Under the pieces are notes generated by a model that saw only the letters and a program-made list of their open reading frames with translations, made no database searches and was not told where the DNA came from. Shown here piece by piece: positions 13,168 to 24,068 of a stretch of DNA of 64,000 nucleotides. Source of the DNA: Thuidium tamariscinum (taxonomy: Eukaryota; Streptophyta; Bryopsida; Hypnales; Thuidiaceae); the NCBI GenBank assembly GCA_947034885.2, contig OX344749.2:23203501-23267500 (forward strand), given 5' to 3'. Each line of letters opens with the position of its first letter. Within the stretch, counting starts at the first letter, position 1. Both the position numbers and the translations under genes were made by a program.

Positions 13168-14012
13168 TTAACCCCTAAGCGCTCAAACGACTATTTTCTG
13201 GTCGCTGCTAGACTTCGGGCAGAATTTTCAGGCAAAAAAAAACTTTTTTCAAATTTTTTTTTTTTTCAGTTTTGAAAAAATTGGGTTTTCTTTCAACATT
13301 GATATTCAAAACTAAGATCAGTACGGTCAAACAAAAGTTATAGCAAAAAAAAGGAGAAATAGTACAAAGTGTCTAAAATTGCTTAGTGTTGAAAAACTTA
13401 CTATTTGGGGGAAGTACTCATGCTCTCATTAGTAAATACTTTTTATTTTTTTACAAGTCAATAAAAACCACAATTTTGACCAATCAAAAAAATTTTCAAA
13501 TCATAAAAATAGAAATTGTATTTTTGGTGAATTTTTGAAGTTATATCTTCAAAATTCATTTGAAGAGAATCTATAAATATTTTTTAAATTTTGATCATAT
13601 GTATACTTTCTAATTTTTGTGCTTTACATTATCTTCTTTGATGCTAACTTCAAAAAAGTTGTAAAGCTTATATTTTATAACACATTTGTGTTTTGTCCTA
13701 ACCCCTTGGGCTTTTAGAGGTTGAATATTTTGCATTTTTCTATAAATCAATAAAAAACACAATTTTGACCAATCAAGAAAAATTTCAAATCCTAAAAATA
13801 GAAATTGTATTTTTGGTGAATTTTTGAAGTTATATCTTCAAAATTCATTTAAAAATAATCTAAAAACATTTTTTTTACTTTGATTGTATGGATACTTTCT
13901 ACTTTTTGTGCTTTCATTATCTTCTTTGATACTAACTTCAAAAAAGTTGTAATGCTTATATTTTATAACACATTTGTGTTTTATCCTAACCCCTTGGGCT
14001 TTTAGGGGTTAA
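13168..14012. mobile_element. TTAA-bounded non-autonomous DNA transposon, copy 1
   Basis: Left end reads TTAACCCCTAAGCGCTCAA. The reverse complement of the right end reads TTAACCCCTAAAAGCCCAA. Size is 845 bp with no coding capacity. Inside is a direct tandem duplication of period about 289 bp (roughly 13452-13735 and 13741-14012), each unit ending in the same CCTTGGGCTTTTAG terminus, so the terminus itself has been duplicated. Terminal TTAA followed by CCC recalls piggyBac-type ends, but the family assignment is inference. Confidence 0.7.
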
Positions 14013-14626
14013 ACATTTATATATTAAATTTCTATTTGTTTTTGTATATGTATGTCACTACACTCATCTTCTTTTAAATTCTCACTACCTTGGATTGTAT
14101 GCTATGGGACAGTTTATGCATTTGTATTTGTTTGCTACAGAATGCTGAGATGTATATTCAATGTTGGTTTTTGATATAGTCCACTATTGCAACTTGTTCT
14201 CGAAGAGAATTAGACATTTCCAGGTAATGACTTTTGCTTTCAACATGTTTGCTTTTGTAATATATTGCAAAGCTTTTGTATACTACTTACTTTTTGAATG
14301 TAGAAAAAAATAAGGTTCCCAAAAAATAGGCCTTCTTAGATTTTACAAAAAAATAAGATCTACAAAAATATGCACTAGTAGCTTTTTATCTAATAATAGG
14401 GGGGAGAAAAAAAATTGGCAGGGGATAAAAATATCCCCCCCCCTTAAATATCCTTTATTGCACGTGGTTTAAATTGTAAAGGATAGTTTACTACGCGAGA
14501 ATTTAAGCAAATTCTTTGAATTATGCATCAAGATCAATGAGAGGGATCATTCTTACACTAATGAAATTACATTACATTGAACATATTCAAAATCACTATC
14601 AAGAGTCTTTGAATCTAAGTATTTCC

Positions 14627-15537
14627 TTAACCCCTAGAGACCCAAGGCCATTTTTTGGTCAAAAACCACTCAAAACTGCCATGTTTGTTGAGTTCATCCA
14701 AAAGAACAAAAAAAAGTGTTTTTATAGAATCCAACCATAAGATCTTCTACTTTAATTGTCTGAGATCATGTGGTAATAATTTCATGAAGTTTGACCTTAT
14801 AGATTAGAAGATATGAGCATTCAAAGTTAGAAAACATAGTTTTTTTAAACATTGTCCCGCAATTTCAGATGACTTTGATTTCCATTTGTTGAATTTTTTT
14901 ACACTATGGACTTTGAATTAAAAAAATGTGTTTAAGAATTGAGTTAATAGTCTAGGAAATTTTATTTTTTTAAATGCTTGATTTTCATTTAAAAAAAAAT
15001 ATTAAATAGAGGTAGGTTGAAGATTGAAAGAAAAATTAAATCGTTAATAGCTCTAAGATGGAATTGAAATACAATAATCCCAACAGTGAGATTGTTCTAG
15101 CAAGAAAATTAAACCTTTTCAAGCAATTTGTTTTGAAAAATTGTGAAAATTGCATTTAGAAATGAATCCTATAAGTTATTTTTTCAAAAATTGCCCAAAA
15201 ACAAAATTGTTCATAACTTTCACATAACTAATCCAAACGGAATGAATCAAAGCTTCACATGTAGACAAAAATATAATCTATAAGATAAAAGAAATTAATT
15301 TTAATTTTAAGTTTTTGTGGGTTTATTTTTCTGCCCGTTGAGTTAAAATTTGGGCTTTTTGTGGTATAACTTTTGCTCTCGGGCACCAATTGAAATAAGA
15401 ATTATATTCCTACAAAGCTAATCAATTTTCCTATCTTATGAGAAAGTTTCAAAAATATTCATTAAAAATTTAGGTCTATGAAACCTGCCCAAACTCCAAA
15501 TTGTCCCTTGAGGGGACAATGGACCTTTTAGGGTTAA
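14627..15537. mobile_element. TTAA-bounded non-autonomous DNA transposon, copy 2
   Basis: Left end TTAACCCCTAGAGACCCAAG; reverse complement of the right end TTAACCCTAAAAGGTCCATT. About 911 bp, AT-rich and non-coding. The interior (phrases such as 'ccactcaaaactgcc' and 'gatcatgtggtaa') matches copy 4 at 23489-24068 and the partial copy from about 63616, so these are members of one family. Confidence 0.7.
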
Positions 15538-17049
15538 TATTGGTATTATATAAAACTCTAATGATTGTCACAGTTAGTATTTTAAAGTTAAAGAGAGTTT
15601 CATATTGAAGTAGCAACATCTAGAAGATATGTTTTCTATTTATTAACACTTAAAAAATGGTCTTGAATGAAAACTTCTAAGACTTAAATCTACCACTACT
15701 AATACTTTTTCAAAGGCAATCAATGAAAGTTGAGACATTTATACTTCAAGGGGGTCCATTAAATGTGAGTCTAGAGTTAAGTAAAGACTACCTTATGTTT
15801 TCAACATTTAAAATTTAAAAAAAAATAATTACTAGAGTGTCCAGAAATCACAAAACTACTTGGGTGCATTTCTCTTGCATTTGCTAATAACCTCATCAAA
15901 ATTATCATCAAAATTATTTTAGGTCTAGAAAAAGTGTCTCTATTAGGCTCTGCCACCTTATCAGTTATGCTAGGAATCACTCTTCAGAAGATGAACAGTA
16001 CTCCTGCATGTGGCGCACGCTCCATGCGCCTCAGCCTCACAATCAAGCATTCTTCAATCTCACAATCAAGGAAATGATCGGAGTTTCGACGCAATGGCTT
16101 GTGTGGGGCATGGTGGTCGTCGGCCGAAGCTTGATTTGAAGATGAGTCTGCGTGCCTTTGATCCGGCATTTCCTTTCCGTTCTGCGCCGGTTTCTGTTTG
16201 GGAGTTTCTGGGACGTTTTGGGTGGAATTACGGTGTCATTTTGAGCTAGAGGTTGCGGCGATTGATCTATCGATTTCCTTGGAGGCCAGTGAGTCGGAGT
16301 TCGGACGGGATTGCCGAGGGCAGGCTTTCGAAAGCAATGCACTTAGGGTGGCGAACTGTCGTTGCTTTTCTTTGAAACAGTTGAGGTCTTGTAGTTAGGG
16401 TTTTAGTTTTGAGGCAATCGGTGGTAGATGGAGGGTTTCGATTGCATGAGGTGTTATTCGTGTCTGGTAGGGTGATTTTCATTCGTAGCGTTTGGTGATA
16501 TGAATGAACGGCGTCTATTAAGTCAGCTATGATGTGATTACAACTTAGGGTGGATCCGTGAGGATGTTCTGGGAGGTGTTTTGAATCTAGGCGATGACGG
16601 TGCGGCTTTACCTTACCCGAAATTTGAGAAAGGTTTGAAGACGTATTTGAGCTCGACAGGTGTGTGTTGGTTGCGGAGAAGTAGTTCAATCTGCCCGTTT
16701 GGTTTGACTTAGGGCGATGTACCTGTGAATTTCCATCGAGAACTCAGCCTTTCTTTACAAGCCAGAATACGAATAAAAAAGTTTGAAGCGTGGACACGAT
16801 CGGGCGTAGAGATTTCTCATGTATGGCTGCAGTCAGGTAGGTCATTCGTTTGGCAGATTGTAGCCTTCATCTTCAGCTATGGCTTTTTCCTCGTAGTTTA
16901 GTTTCTTGAGTAGACTCTGAGGAGCAAGAATTGCGAAGAATGAATGGGGCTGCCTATCAGCTTGTGTTGTAGTAATAGCAAGGTTCAGGAATGATCGAAT
17001 CTTGAGTCAGGGTTTATGGGTTAGGGTTTAAGAGGAAGAGGTGGCGAGG
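15538..17049. promoter_or_regulatory. 5' flank of the INTS8 gene with telo-box-like motifs
   Basis: From about 15990 the composition rises and the short ORFs on both strands look like chance. TTAGGGTTT motifs (reverse of the plant telo-box AAACCCTAA) lie at about 17021-17029, some 20 bp before the start codon, and at about 16394. An in-frame stop (TAA at 17029-17031) precedes the INTS8 start, so coding does not extend upstream without an intron. A 5' UTR intron cannot be excluded. Confidence 0.4.
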
Positions 17050-20000
17050 ATGATGGCGGGGGAGCGCGACAAGGATCGAGGGCCGCGAGGGGACACGAGT
17101 GCCCCCACATCGTTATGGATAGACTATCTATTGCTTCCGGAGAAGCTAGAGGAGCACCTAGCGGCACTTACAGCAGGCAATGTGTTCAGCCCTTCCCCGG
17201 GGGAGCTTATCACCGTGTTTTTGGAGCAGGCGCTTCTCAGTCAGAAAGCCTCGTTAGGGTACTCCTTGCCTAGCATCGCCAAGGATGTACCCGATGCTTG
17301 GACGACCGTAACTAAAACAGCTGCACTGCTCTCTGAACGAGCGGCCCGAGTGGCGGTATCAGCAAATCTCTCACTGGAAGAAATCGAAGCCTGTATCAAC
17401 TCCGCTCAACATCAGTTTATGCTTCTGAAAGCCCTCGTGAAGCACGACAAACCTCGATTATTGATCCACGAATGCGATCTCAACCGATGGATGCTACGAA
17501 ATGCCCTGCAATCACATCCACTGGGATCTGCTGCTCCCAACGCATCTCTGTCCGCTGGCCCTCAAGCTGTTGTCTGGACATTGACCGAAGACGTCCCTGT
17601 GGAATCTCTGGACAATGGATGCTTGTCTGTTTCCGTTTCCAGCAACGGTGCTGTTAGGGGTCCATTAGAGGAGGAAAAGCTTGCAATCGAGTTTCTGGAG
17701 AATGTTCTACTGCATAGGGATGGCGTTTGTCCGAAAGGGACGTCCTCTGGGTGCAAACTGGCCACTATTGTTTCGCAGGACCGGTCAGGTGGTGATATCT
17801 CAGAAGGTGCATTTTTAAGCCAAGGATATTGGTGCCAAATCATGCTGGACGTCGCGGAGGTGCACTTTATGAGAGGAAGAATCCATGTTGCGCATGAGCT
17901 CTTTACAAAATGTGCCGAACTGAACCAACTTATCGGTGAGACTGATAAGGCTGATGGGCAAGTGAAAAGACTAGATAATGGCGGTTTGGCATCATCAGTG
18001 CCAATACAGAGACTTTCGGGTTTCATAGTAGCCTGTCGAATGCTTCTGGGATTGCACCCGAGATCTAATGTCAGTGATGGAAGGCAGCGGGATTTGAACG
18101 AGATTGATCTCAAATCATCATCCCTTCTTTCACTCGGCGAGCTCTCTGTTGCTCAGAAGATGGTCATCGCTTGTGAACGAAGCAGGTACAATTTGAAACA
18201 GACTTCTGAAGCAGCTCAAAGAACACCTGAGGATGGTGACTTTACAGTTCCACCGCCATACAAGAAACTTAAGTCATTTCACGATTCAGAGTATGAGAAC
18301 GCGACCAAGACAGAGGTTGTCGCTGGCGCTGAAGTTTCGCTGGATCCCATGGCATCTTTCAAGGAGAAGTTTCTTGAGAACATGGGTATGAGTGAATCTG
18401 CAGATGAAATACCAAATGCAGGAAGTGAACGGGAATGCGCTCTATTGATTCGGAATGTAGTTGGTGATACTCTCGAAGGTCACTTGAAGAAGGGATATCG
18501 CCTCTCCCTAGCAAGGGATTCTGGCATCCCAGTGTCTATAAAGTGCAAGCTTGTAGCATGTAACGTCGTCCGAGACATAGTTGAGAGAGCTCCAATGCAG
18601 TCATTTCTGCAATCCAGCAATGTATTTCATGATAGTGTAAAGGGTTTGCATTTTTTGATGTCTCTCATGGCGGCAGTACAGAAAAGCCTGAACGAATCGG
18701 CCATTGCGAATGGTTCTGTACCGAAGCCTCAACTGACTGCGCGGACATACGACAGACGAGGCTCTGAAAGAACATCAGCACGGAGTATCGGTGATAAGAA
18801 GAGCTTAAGTACATATATATCTGAATTCGCCATGTACGTGTGTTGCATTTTGGATAGGGTGTGGTGTTGGGAAGCTGCCCTGGAGAACAACCTCATCAAC
18901 CCTGTAGCCATTCCAAAGCTCTTCTTCTCAGAACCTGGTGTGATGGGAAGTGGAAAGTCCACACAGGAACTTTTGGCTGCTGCGATGCCGGTAGCCCAAT
19001 CATTAGGAAATGAGTTCGAGTTGGAGGTCATGATGTGTGCACTTTTGACTACTGAGGATGTTTGGGAAATTGATAGACTTGTTTCAAAAGTCGACAGACT
19101 CAGTGAGGCGCTTAGGGGGAACCAAAGCTTAGATTCCGTGGGGGCACATTCCGAAGTGAAAACTGGCAACAATGGAACTGGCGTTAGGGTTCAACTCGCA
19201 TTGGACATAGCCGCTGTTTTACGTCGGCGTGCTTTCAATGCTTTGGACACTACCAATCAATATTCAGTTGCCAGGAAGCTATACGAACTGGCAAAGACGG
19301 TACACTCTGGAGATCATGACAGTGTGATGATGCTTTGGCTGTTGGATAAGGTGAGCTTGACAGAGGGAGCTTCTGCGAGTCTTGCAGGGGTGGAAGACTT
19401 TGAGGGGGAGATCTCAATTGATTTAGGCGCACTTGAATACGTCCTTCTCAGTTTGATCGAGAAAGAGCGTTGGAACGACTTATCTGAGCTCTGTGAATGG
19501 GGTCTCTCGCTCTTGAAGAAAGGAAAGAGTAGTGGAGGTGATGAAGGGCAAGGAACTGGCAAGGACATCTGGTACAGGAGATGCGCCCAGATTCTGAAAG
19601 TAGCGACAGCATTGGCAGAGCTAATGCAGCTCTGCTCCGCCTTGCTACAAGCTACCTCACACAATCACTACACGGAAGATGTGGCTTGCATGAGTTCGAA
19701 AGCCTCGCAACTTTTTGAGGAGTTTTTAAGTTTCCTGGCGGGCGGTGATATAGAAGGATCCTCATTAATGGCAGAGGATGGGAACCAATCTTGGTCAGCT
19801 GCACAACCAAACCGAAAACCGCCATTGAACCCCAGTGTTCGGACAGTTCCTCTCATTTCGCAGCTCACGAACTCTCGGGTGCTGATGAATCTGGCGAGCT
19901 TGACGGCTGGCTGGCTGCACAGGTGCAACATAGCAGGGCTCATACCTTTGCCTATTTCTATGGAGAGGTACGGAGCGTTGGCAACAGTCACATCCGGGGC

Positions 20001-20649
20001 TTCTCTGCCGCCTCTTGGTGCTGGGGGGTTCTCTTCTTTCCCTCTCCGGGTGGCTCCTGAGTTCGGGAGGAACCTTTTCGGCGTGCTCTTAGAGAGGATC
20101 GTTGAGCTTCCAGGAGTGGTTGAACGAGACAAGGAAAAAGGCCACCGGTGGTTGCAAGGCTTGGCCGATCTTGCTTTCGAAGATGAAGCTTACGTGAAAG
20201 CTCTGCAACTTTACCTCCAGGCTGGAGGCTTGAAGAGCGCCTTTTATTGTGATCGTTCTTCTGCAATGCCGGAGGAAGTTTTCACCCAGTGGGTGCTGCG
20301 GAGGATGGTGCAGGCTTGCAGACTCATAGGTGCAACGGTCCAGGCTGCTCTGCTGTGCCAGAAACTGCCCGGCCCTGACCATGAATCGGCTTTTCGAATC
20401 CTGCAAGAGAATTCGTTGATAGTGGTTCGTGATGCGGTGGCGTATTTTGATTGTGTTTGGGAGGTGCCCTTGCTGGAGCTTCTGGTGCACATGCACGCCA
20501 AGGGCGGGGACCACGAGCGTCACTCTGCTTTGATATCGCTGCTGCAACAGCCGGCGCTGAATGCTCACAACCCGCAGTCAGTCAGGGTAGCCCATGTGGC
20601 TTCTCTGGAGCAACGCTTTCTACAGCGTCTCTGTGGGGAACTTCTTTGA
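17050..20649 (+). CDS. INTS8: Integrator complex subunit 8
   Basis: Integrator cleaves snRNA and promoter-proximal nascent transcripts; in animals INTS8 is the helical scaffold that docks PP2A. This is one uninterrupted ORF of 1199 codons with TGA at 20647. The start is the first of two adjacent ATGs (17050, 17053); an in-frame TAA lies 19 bp upstream. The C-terminus from about residue 1050 aligns with human INTS8: ALQLYLQAG, EVFTQWVLRRMVQ, AALLCQKL, AYFDCVWEVPLLELL and LNAHNP correspond to ALHYYLQAG, VYTDQVIKRMIK, VAILCQFL, SYYDYIWDVTILEYL and LNASNP. Near residue 500 ACNVVRDIVE matches ACNTVRDILE. At residues 22-28 LWIDYLL sits where the human N-terminal WFEF motif lies. The protein is longer than the roughly 1000-residue human one, with poorly conserved inserts. 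The absence of introns over 3.6 kb is unusual beside its intron-rich neighbours. Confidence 0.88.
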   Translation: MMAGERDKDRGPRGDTSAPTSLWIDYLLLPEKLEEHLAALTAGNVFSPSPGELITVFLEQALLSQKASLGYSLPSIAKDVPDAWTTVTKTAALLSERAARVAVSANLSLEEIEACINSAQHQFMLLKALVKHDKPRLLIHECDLNRWMLRNALQSHPLGSAAPNASLSAGPQAVVWTLTEDVPVESLDNGCLSVSVSSNGAVRGPLEEEKLAIEFLENVLLHRDGVCPKGTSSGCKLATIVSQDRSGGDISEGAFLSQGYWCQIMLDVAEVHFMRGRIHVAHELFTKCAELNQLIGETDKADGQVKRLDNGGLASSVPIQRLSGFIVACRMLLGLHPRSNVSDGRQRDLNEIDLKSSSLLSLGELSVAQKMVIACERSRYNLKQTSEAAQRTPEDGDFTVPPPYKKLKSFHDSEYENATKTEVVAGAEVSLDPMASFKEKFLENMGMSESADEIPNAGSERECALLIRNVVGDTLEGHLKKGYRLSLARDSGIPVSIKCKLVACNVVRDIVERAPMQSFLQSSNVFHDSVKGLHFLMSLMAAVQKSLNESAIANGSVPKPQLTARTYDRRGSERTSARSIGDKKSLSTYISEFAMYVCCILDRVWCWEAALENNLINPVAIPKLFFSEPGVMGSGKSTQELLAAAMPVAQSLGNEFELEVMMCALLTTEDVWEIDRLVSKVDRLSEALRGNQSLDSVGAHSEVKTGNNGTGVRVQLALDIAAVLRRRAFNALDTTNQYSVARKLYELAKTVHSGDHDSVMMLWLLDKVSLTEGASASLAGVEDFEGEISIDLGALEYVLLSLIEKERWNDLSELCEWGLSLLKKGKSSGGDEGQGTGKDIWYRRCAQILKVATALAELMQLCSALLQATSHNHYTEDVACMSSKASQLFEEFLSFLAGGDIEGSSLMAEDGNQSWSAAQPNRKPPLNPSVRTVPLISQLTNSRVLMNLASLTAGWLHRCNIAGLIPLPISMERYGALATVTSGASLPPLGAGGFSSFPLRVAPEFGRNLFGVLLERIVELPGVVERDKEKGHRWLQGLADLAFEDEAYVKALQLYLQAGGLKSAFYCDRSSAMPEEVFTQWVLRRMVQACRLIGATVQAALLCQKLPGPDHESAFRILQENSLIVVRDAVAYFDCVWEVPLLELLVHMHAKGGDHERHSALISLLQQPALNAHNPQSVRVAHVASLEQRFLQRLCGELL

Positions 20650-22545
20650 TTGGATGTCAAATCAATGAATTAGTACCGACACGTTGTTAATCCTGCGCAT
20701 TTGGATTACGCCAGTGTTCATCTATGCATCCAGAAAATGGGAGCAGCAATATACACTTGAGGGGAAGCTACTCGAGCCATAGACAATCGCGTCTGCCATT
20801 TGAGGGGGCAGCACAAGACAGCTTCTAAGGATACAAGAGACAGAATTGTCCTAAGTGGTGCGTGCTACTTCACACTTTGTCATAAACTCATGCATTAAAG
20901 TAACCCCACTTAATTGCGACATTGCAAGCGCTGAGCATTGCTTGTATCATTAGAACACTCAGATTTAAATAATCTCGTCAAAGAGGATTCCAACGCACCA
21001 AAGAATTGATTATCTTGATTTAATAAGCAAGAGTTTCGAGGGCTCAAAGTATTATTGGTAGTTGATATGAAACCGACACAAGCTCTGATGTAGAGGTGGT
21101 GCACGTTCTCAAAATCAACATTTGATCATTATGTTAGTGGTGGCAATGAGTGGATATCTTGCCTCATGTGTACCTATGGTGGATTTTGGGTACCCCTACC
21201 ATCTGCACTTGGAAAGTCCATAGTTATTGATAAGGTGTCGATAAAATTATGATGCACTGGAATCCTCTTTGAATTGATGACAAGATCCAACGATGCTTTA
21301 GGGAAGTCTAAGACTCGGAACCATGCTCATATACTTATTTGGATGCTTCTGGTGTACATTTATTTATTTGTAGAATTATTTTACTGTTAACATTGTGATG
21401 AATGCCATTAGGAACTTCTACGTAGTGAGAATAAAAGGCTTGATAATTTGGTCTGTTCTTGATGAATCAATTTTAAAGTAGGTAGCGTCGGTTATCTTCT
21501 AGTTTTATTCTTTTAATGATCAATGCGATGCATATTTGACCGTGGATTGTTGGATCTTGATTGATATATTGATATTTTGGTCTGAGGGGAATATTGATAG
21601 TCTGTTGTTTTGGAATCATCAATGCGCAGAAATTAAGGAGTGCCCCTGATCTCAAGGTCGGTGCTGGCCTGGAGAAGTCGTGTGTCACTTATTTGAAGCA
21701 GGGAAAAGAGAATTTTTTATATGTGTAAGTAACACACGCATGTTGCTGATAGGCACCATTTTGTAGAGGATTTATAGAAGGCTCTTTCCTTGGGTGGACG
21801 TGCAATCCTTGAACTTTGCAATGCATGCAGACTTGTTCAGTTGGCGGAGAATTATTTGCAACTTTGTATGATACGTGGGGATACTTCAGAAATCCCACTG
21901 AATTCCTTGAAAGCACATTTTAGTTGAGAACAGGCTGGTTTCTTACAATGTCGATGAGCTTTGGGTCACAATGGGATGAATAGAGGTCACAATCAAAGCT
22001 GTGTGTGACAGCAATGGAGTAAAATAGTGATCCCAATAGGTACTTCACCATTTGGGGAGTAAAACTTTTACAAAAAGTGATTGTTTTAATGCGATGAATG
22101 GTGCCCATTCTAGGAAACAAAGGGCACAAAGTGTATATAGTGTACATGAAAGGTGAAAGCAGCATGTGGATAAGGAAGAACATAATTTTTCATTAGGATT
22201 GTCATTTGTGCAATTTGTCAAATTGTGTATGAGCACGTTGTTTGATTTGCAAGCTATAAATCCATGACATCTGTCAAAGGAAGTTGAGTTTGAAGAAACT
22301 TATGTCTTGAAGTGGACCTATCTTGTTTATTGCTTTTCATGTGCTCAACAATTTATATGCATTTTGTCAAATTGTATATGTGTATGTTGTGTGATTTGTG
22401 CATTGTAAATCCATGACATTTAGGACAAAGTTGAATTAAAAGATGGATATGTCTTGTAGTAGCCCTCCTTTTCTTTTTGCTTTTTATGTGTAGTTTATCT
22501 TCAATTTATAAGTTGTAAGTGAAGTAAAAAAGAGCACCTATTTTG
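20650..22545. other. 3' flank of INTS8 and gene-free DNA
   Basis: Contains the presumed 3' UTR and then AT-rich DNA. Short ORFs up to about 90 codons have no recognisable domain. A direct duplication lies near 22190-22490 (separate entry). No RNA gene was recognised. Confidence 0.4.
22190..22490. repeat. Tandem direct duplication, period ~149 bp
   Basis: The phrase 'gcaatttgtcaaattgtgta...gatttg...ataaatccatgacat' begins at 22210 and recurs from 22359 as 'gcattttgtcaaattgtata...gatttg...gtaaatccatgacat'. Two diverged units, non-coding. Confidence 0.65.
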
Positions 22546-23110
22546 TTAACTCCTAAATGCCCAAGGTTTTTTTTGAGCTTCTAGGAATTTGTTCTAAAGT
22601 AAACAAGAAGTCAACTTTACAATGATGGCAATATTACTTATGGATTGAAAAATGATCATAAGGGTGTTAAAATTGCAAAAGTGATGTGAAGCCTTTGAGT
22701 CGTCTTTTCACAAGTCAAATCTAAAAAATTGGTGACTAAAAGAATATGAGGTGAAAAGGCCTAACATGCATAACCCCAATCAGTTTATGGCTCTCAAAAT
22801 TTATTCTATAATTTTCTTAAATGAATTTCTAATGTGATTTTTTCTTGAAGATCTAGTGTATTTTAGGCTCATTTCCAATAGCCCTCAACTTTAAGGAAAG
22901 TCAAGATTGCAATGGGTACCCTTGCACAAAATCTTGAATAGAAAAATCATAGTCAATCATTTTCAAGATCGGGTTTTTGCGCTTGAAATAGACTTTGAAA
23001 ATAATTCTCCAAAAATACAATCTACTAAAAATAGCAATGAGGTTAAGTTTTGTTTAACATCAAAGTTTTGCAAACACCAAATTTTGGTGCCTTGGGCATT
23101 TAGAAGTTAA
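22546..23110. mobile_element. TTAA-bounded non-autonomous DNA transposon, copy 3
   Basis: 565 bp. Left end TTAACTCCTAAATGCCCAAG; reverse complement of the right end TTAACTTCTAAATGCCCAAG, near-perfect inverted ends. The interior matches 43491 to about 44450, where another element has landed inside it. Copy 3 preserves the empty site for that insertion at 22851-22863. Confidence 0.75.
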
Positions 23111-23138
23111 TCTCCCATGTGAAAACCAAATCCTCCTT

Positions 23139-23287
23139 CATTAGATGTTTTTTGACCCCTGCAGAAGACTGTTCCAGTGCTGTTTCCCCGCAGCTGTTCC
23201 CCGCAGCGAGGGGAGCGGCCTGCTGTCAGATTTTTTTTTTTCAAAAAAAAAAAAAAAAAAAAAAAAAATTTTTTAGTGTTCAAATAC

Positions 23288-23319
<32 letters not shown>

Positions 23320-23434
23320 GGTCGATGACGTGGCAGTCTCTCGACCACGTCAGACCGCCTTGCCGAACCTCGCCGAACCTGTTCCCTGCTGTGATAACTC
23401 GCAGTCTTCTTGACCCCTCAAAAAACATCTAATG
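23139..23434. mobile_element. CATTAG-ended MITE, copy 1 (diverged interior)
   Basis: 296 bp. Inverted ends CATTAGATGTTTTTTGA on both sides. The interior is GC-rich near the ends and contains long A and T homopolymers (about 23230-23320) that could pair. It shares 'cgtggcag' and 'gcagtct' segments with the copies at 46195 and 58815, but the rest differs. It lies between two TTAA elements, making a dense composite from 22546 to 24068. Confidence 0.7.
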
Positions 23435-23488
23435 TTAAAATCCATTATCATCCATTATTTTAGCAAAACTCCTACTTGAAAATGTAAA

Positions 23489-24068
23489 TTAATCCTTAAA
23501 GGTGACTAAGGCCATTTTCTATCAAATACCACTCAAAACTACTATTTTTGCTGCATTCACCAACAAAAAAAATTATACTCAAAAAATCTAATCATAGGAT
23601 CTTGTACTTCACTTGTTTGTGATCATGTGGTAAAAATTCAGCAAAATTGACTGTATGGATTGGAAGATACTAGCATTCAAAGTTAGCCAAAAATATTTTA
23701 AAAAGATGCTTAGATTGCCCAAAAAACAAGATTGTCCATAAATTTTCCATTATGAGTCCAAATAAAATGAATCAAAGCTAGCTTCACATATAGACAAAAA
23801 TATAATATTCTAAAAAAAAAATTAATTTACTTTGACTTTTTGTTTTTTTATTTTGAGCTACCTGTTGAGTTCTTTTTTTTGCTTATTGTGCTATAACTTT
23901 TTCTCCCAAATGCCAATTGAAATTTTTTTACATTACATATACATGAAGATCTTGCAACGCAGCACAACTTCAAAAAAATTTAAATACATTCACTACAAAT
24001 TGAGACAATAAGAATCTATTTGAATCTACATTGTCCCTCAAAGAGACAAACAATCCTTTAGAGGTTAA
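23489..24068. mobile_element. TTAA-bounded non-autonomous DNA transposon, copy 4
   Basis: 580 bp. Left end TTAATCCTTAAAGGTGACTA; the right end CTTTAGAGGTTAA is its diverged inverse. The interior follows copy 2 ('ccactcaaaact', 'gatcatgtggtaa', 'gcattcaaagttag'), with deletions. Confidence 0.65.

Noticed and set aside
16010-16689. ORFs on both strands upstream of INTS8, the longest 140 codons
   Set aside because: No recognisable motif and no splice partners; more likely 5' UTR or promoter.
17041-17049. GTG start for the INTS8 ORF
   Set aside because: Nuclear plant genes rarely start at GTG, and two ATGs follow immediately.
23230-23330. Poly-A/poly-T runs as possible retroposon tails
   Set aside because: They are internal to a MITE with inverted ends, not at an insertion border.
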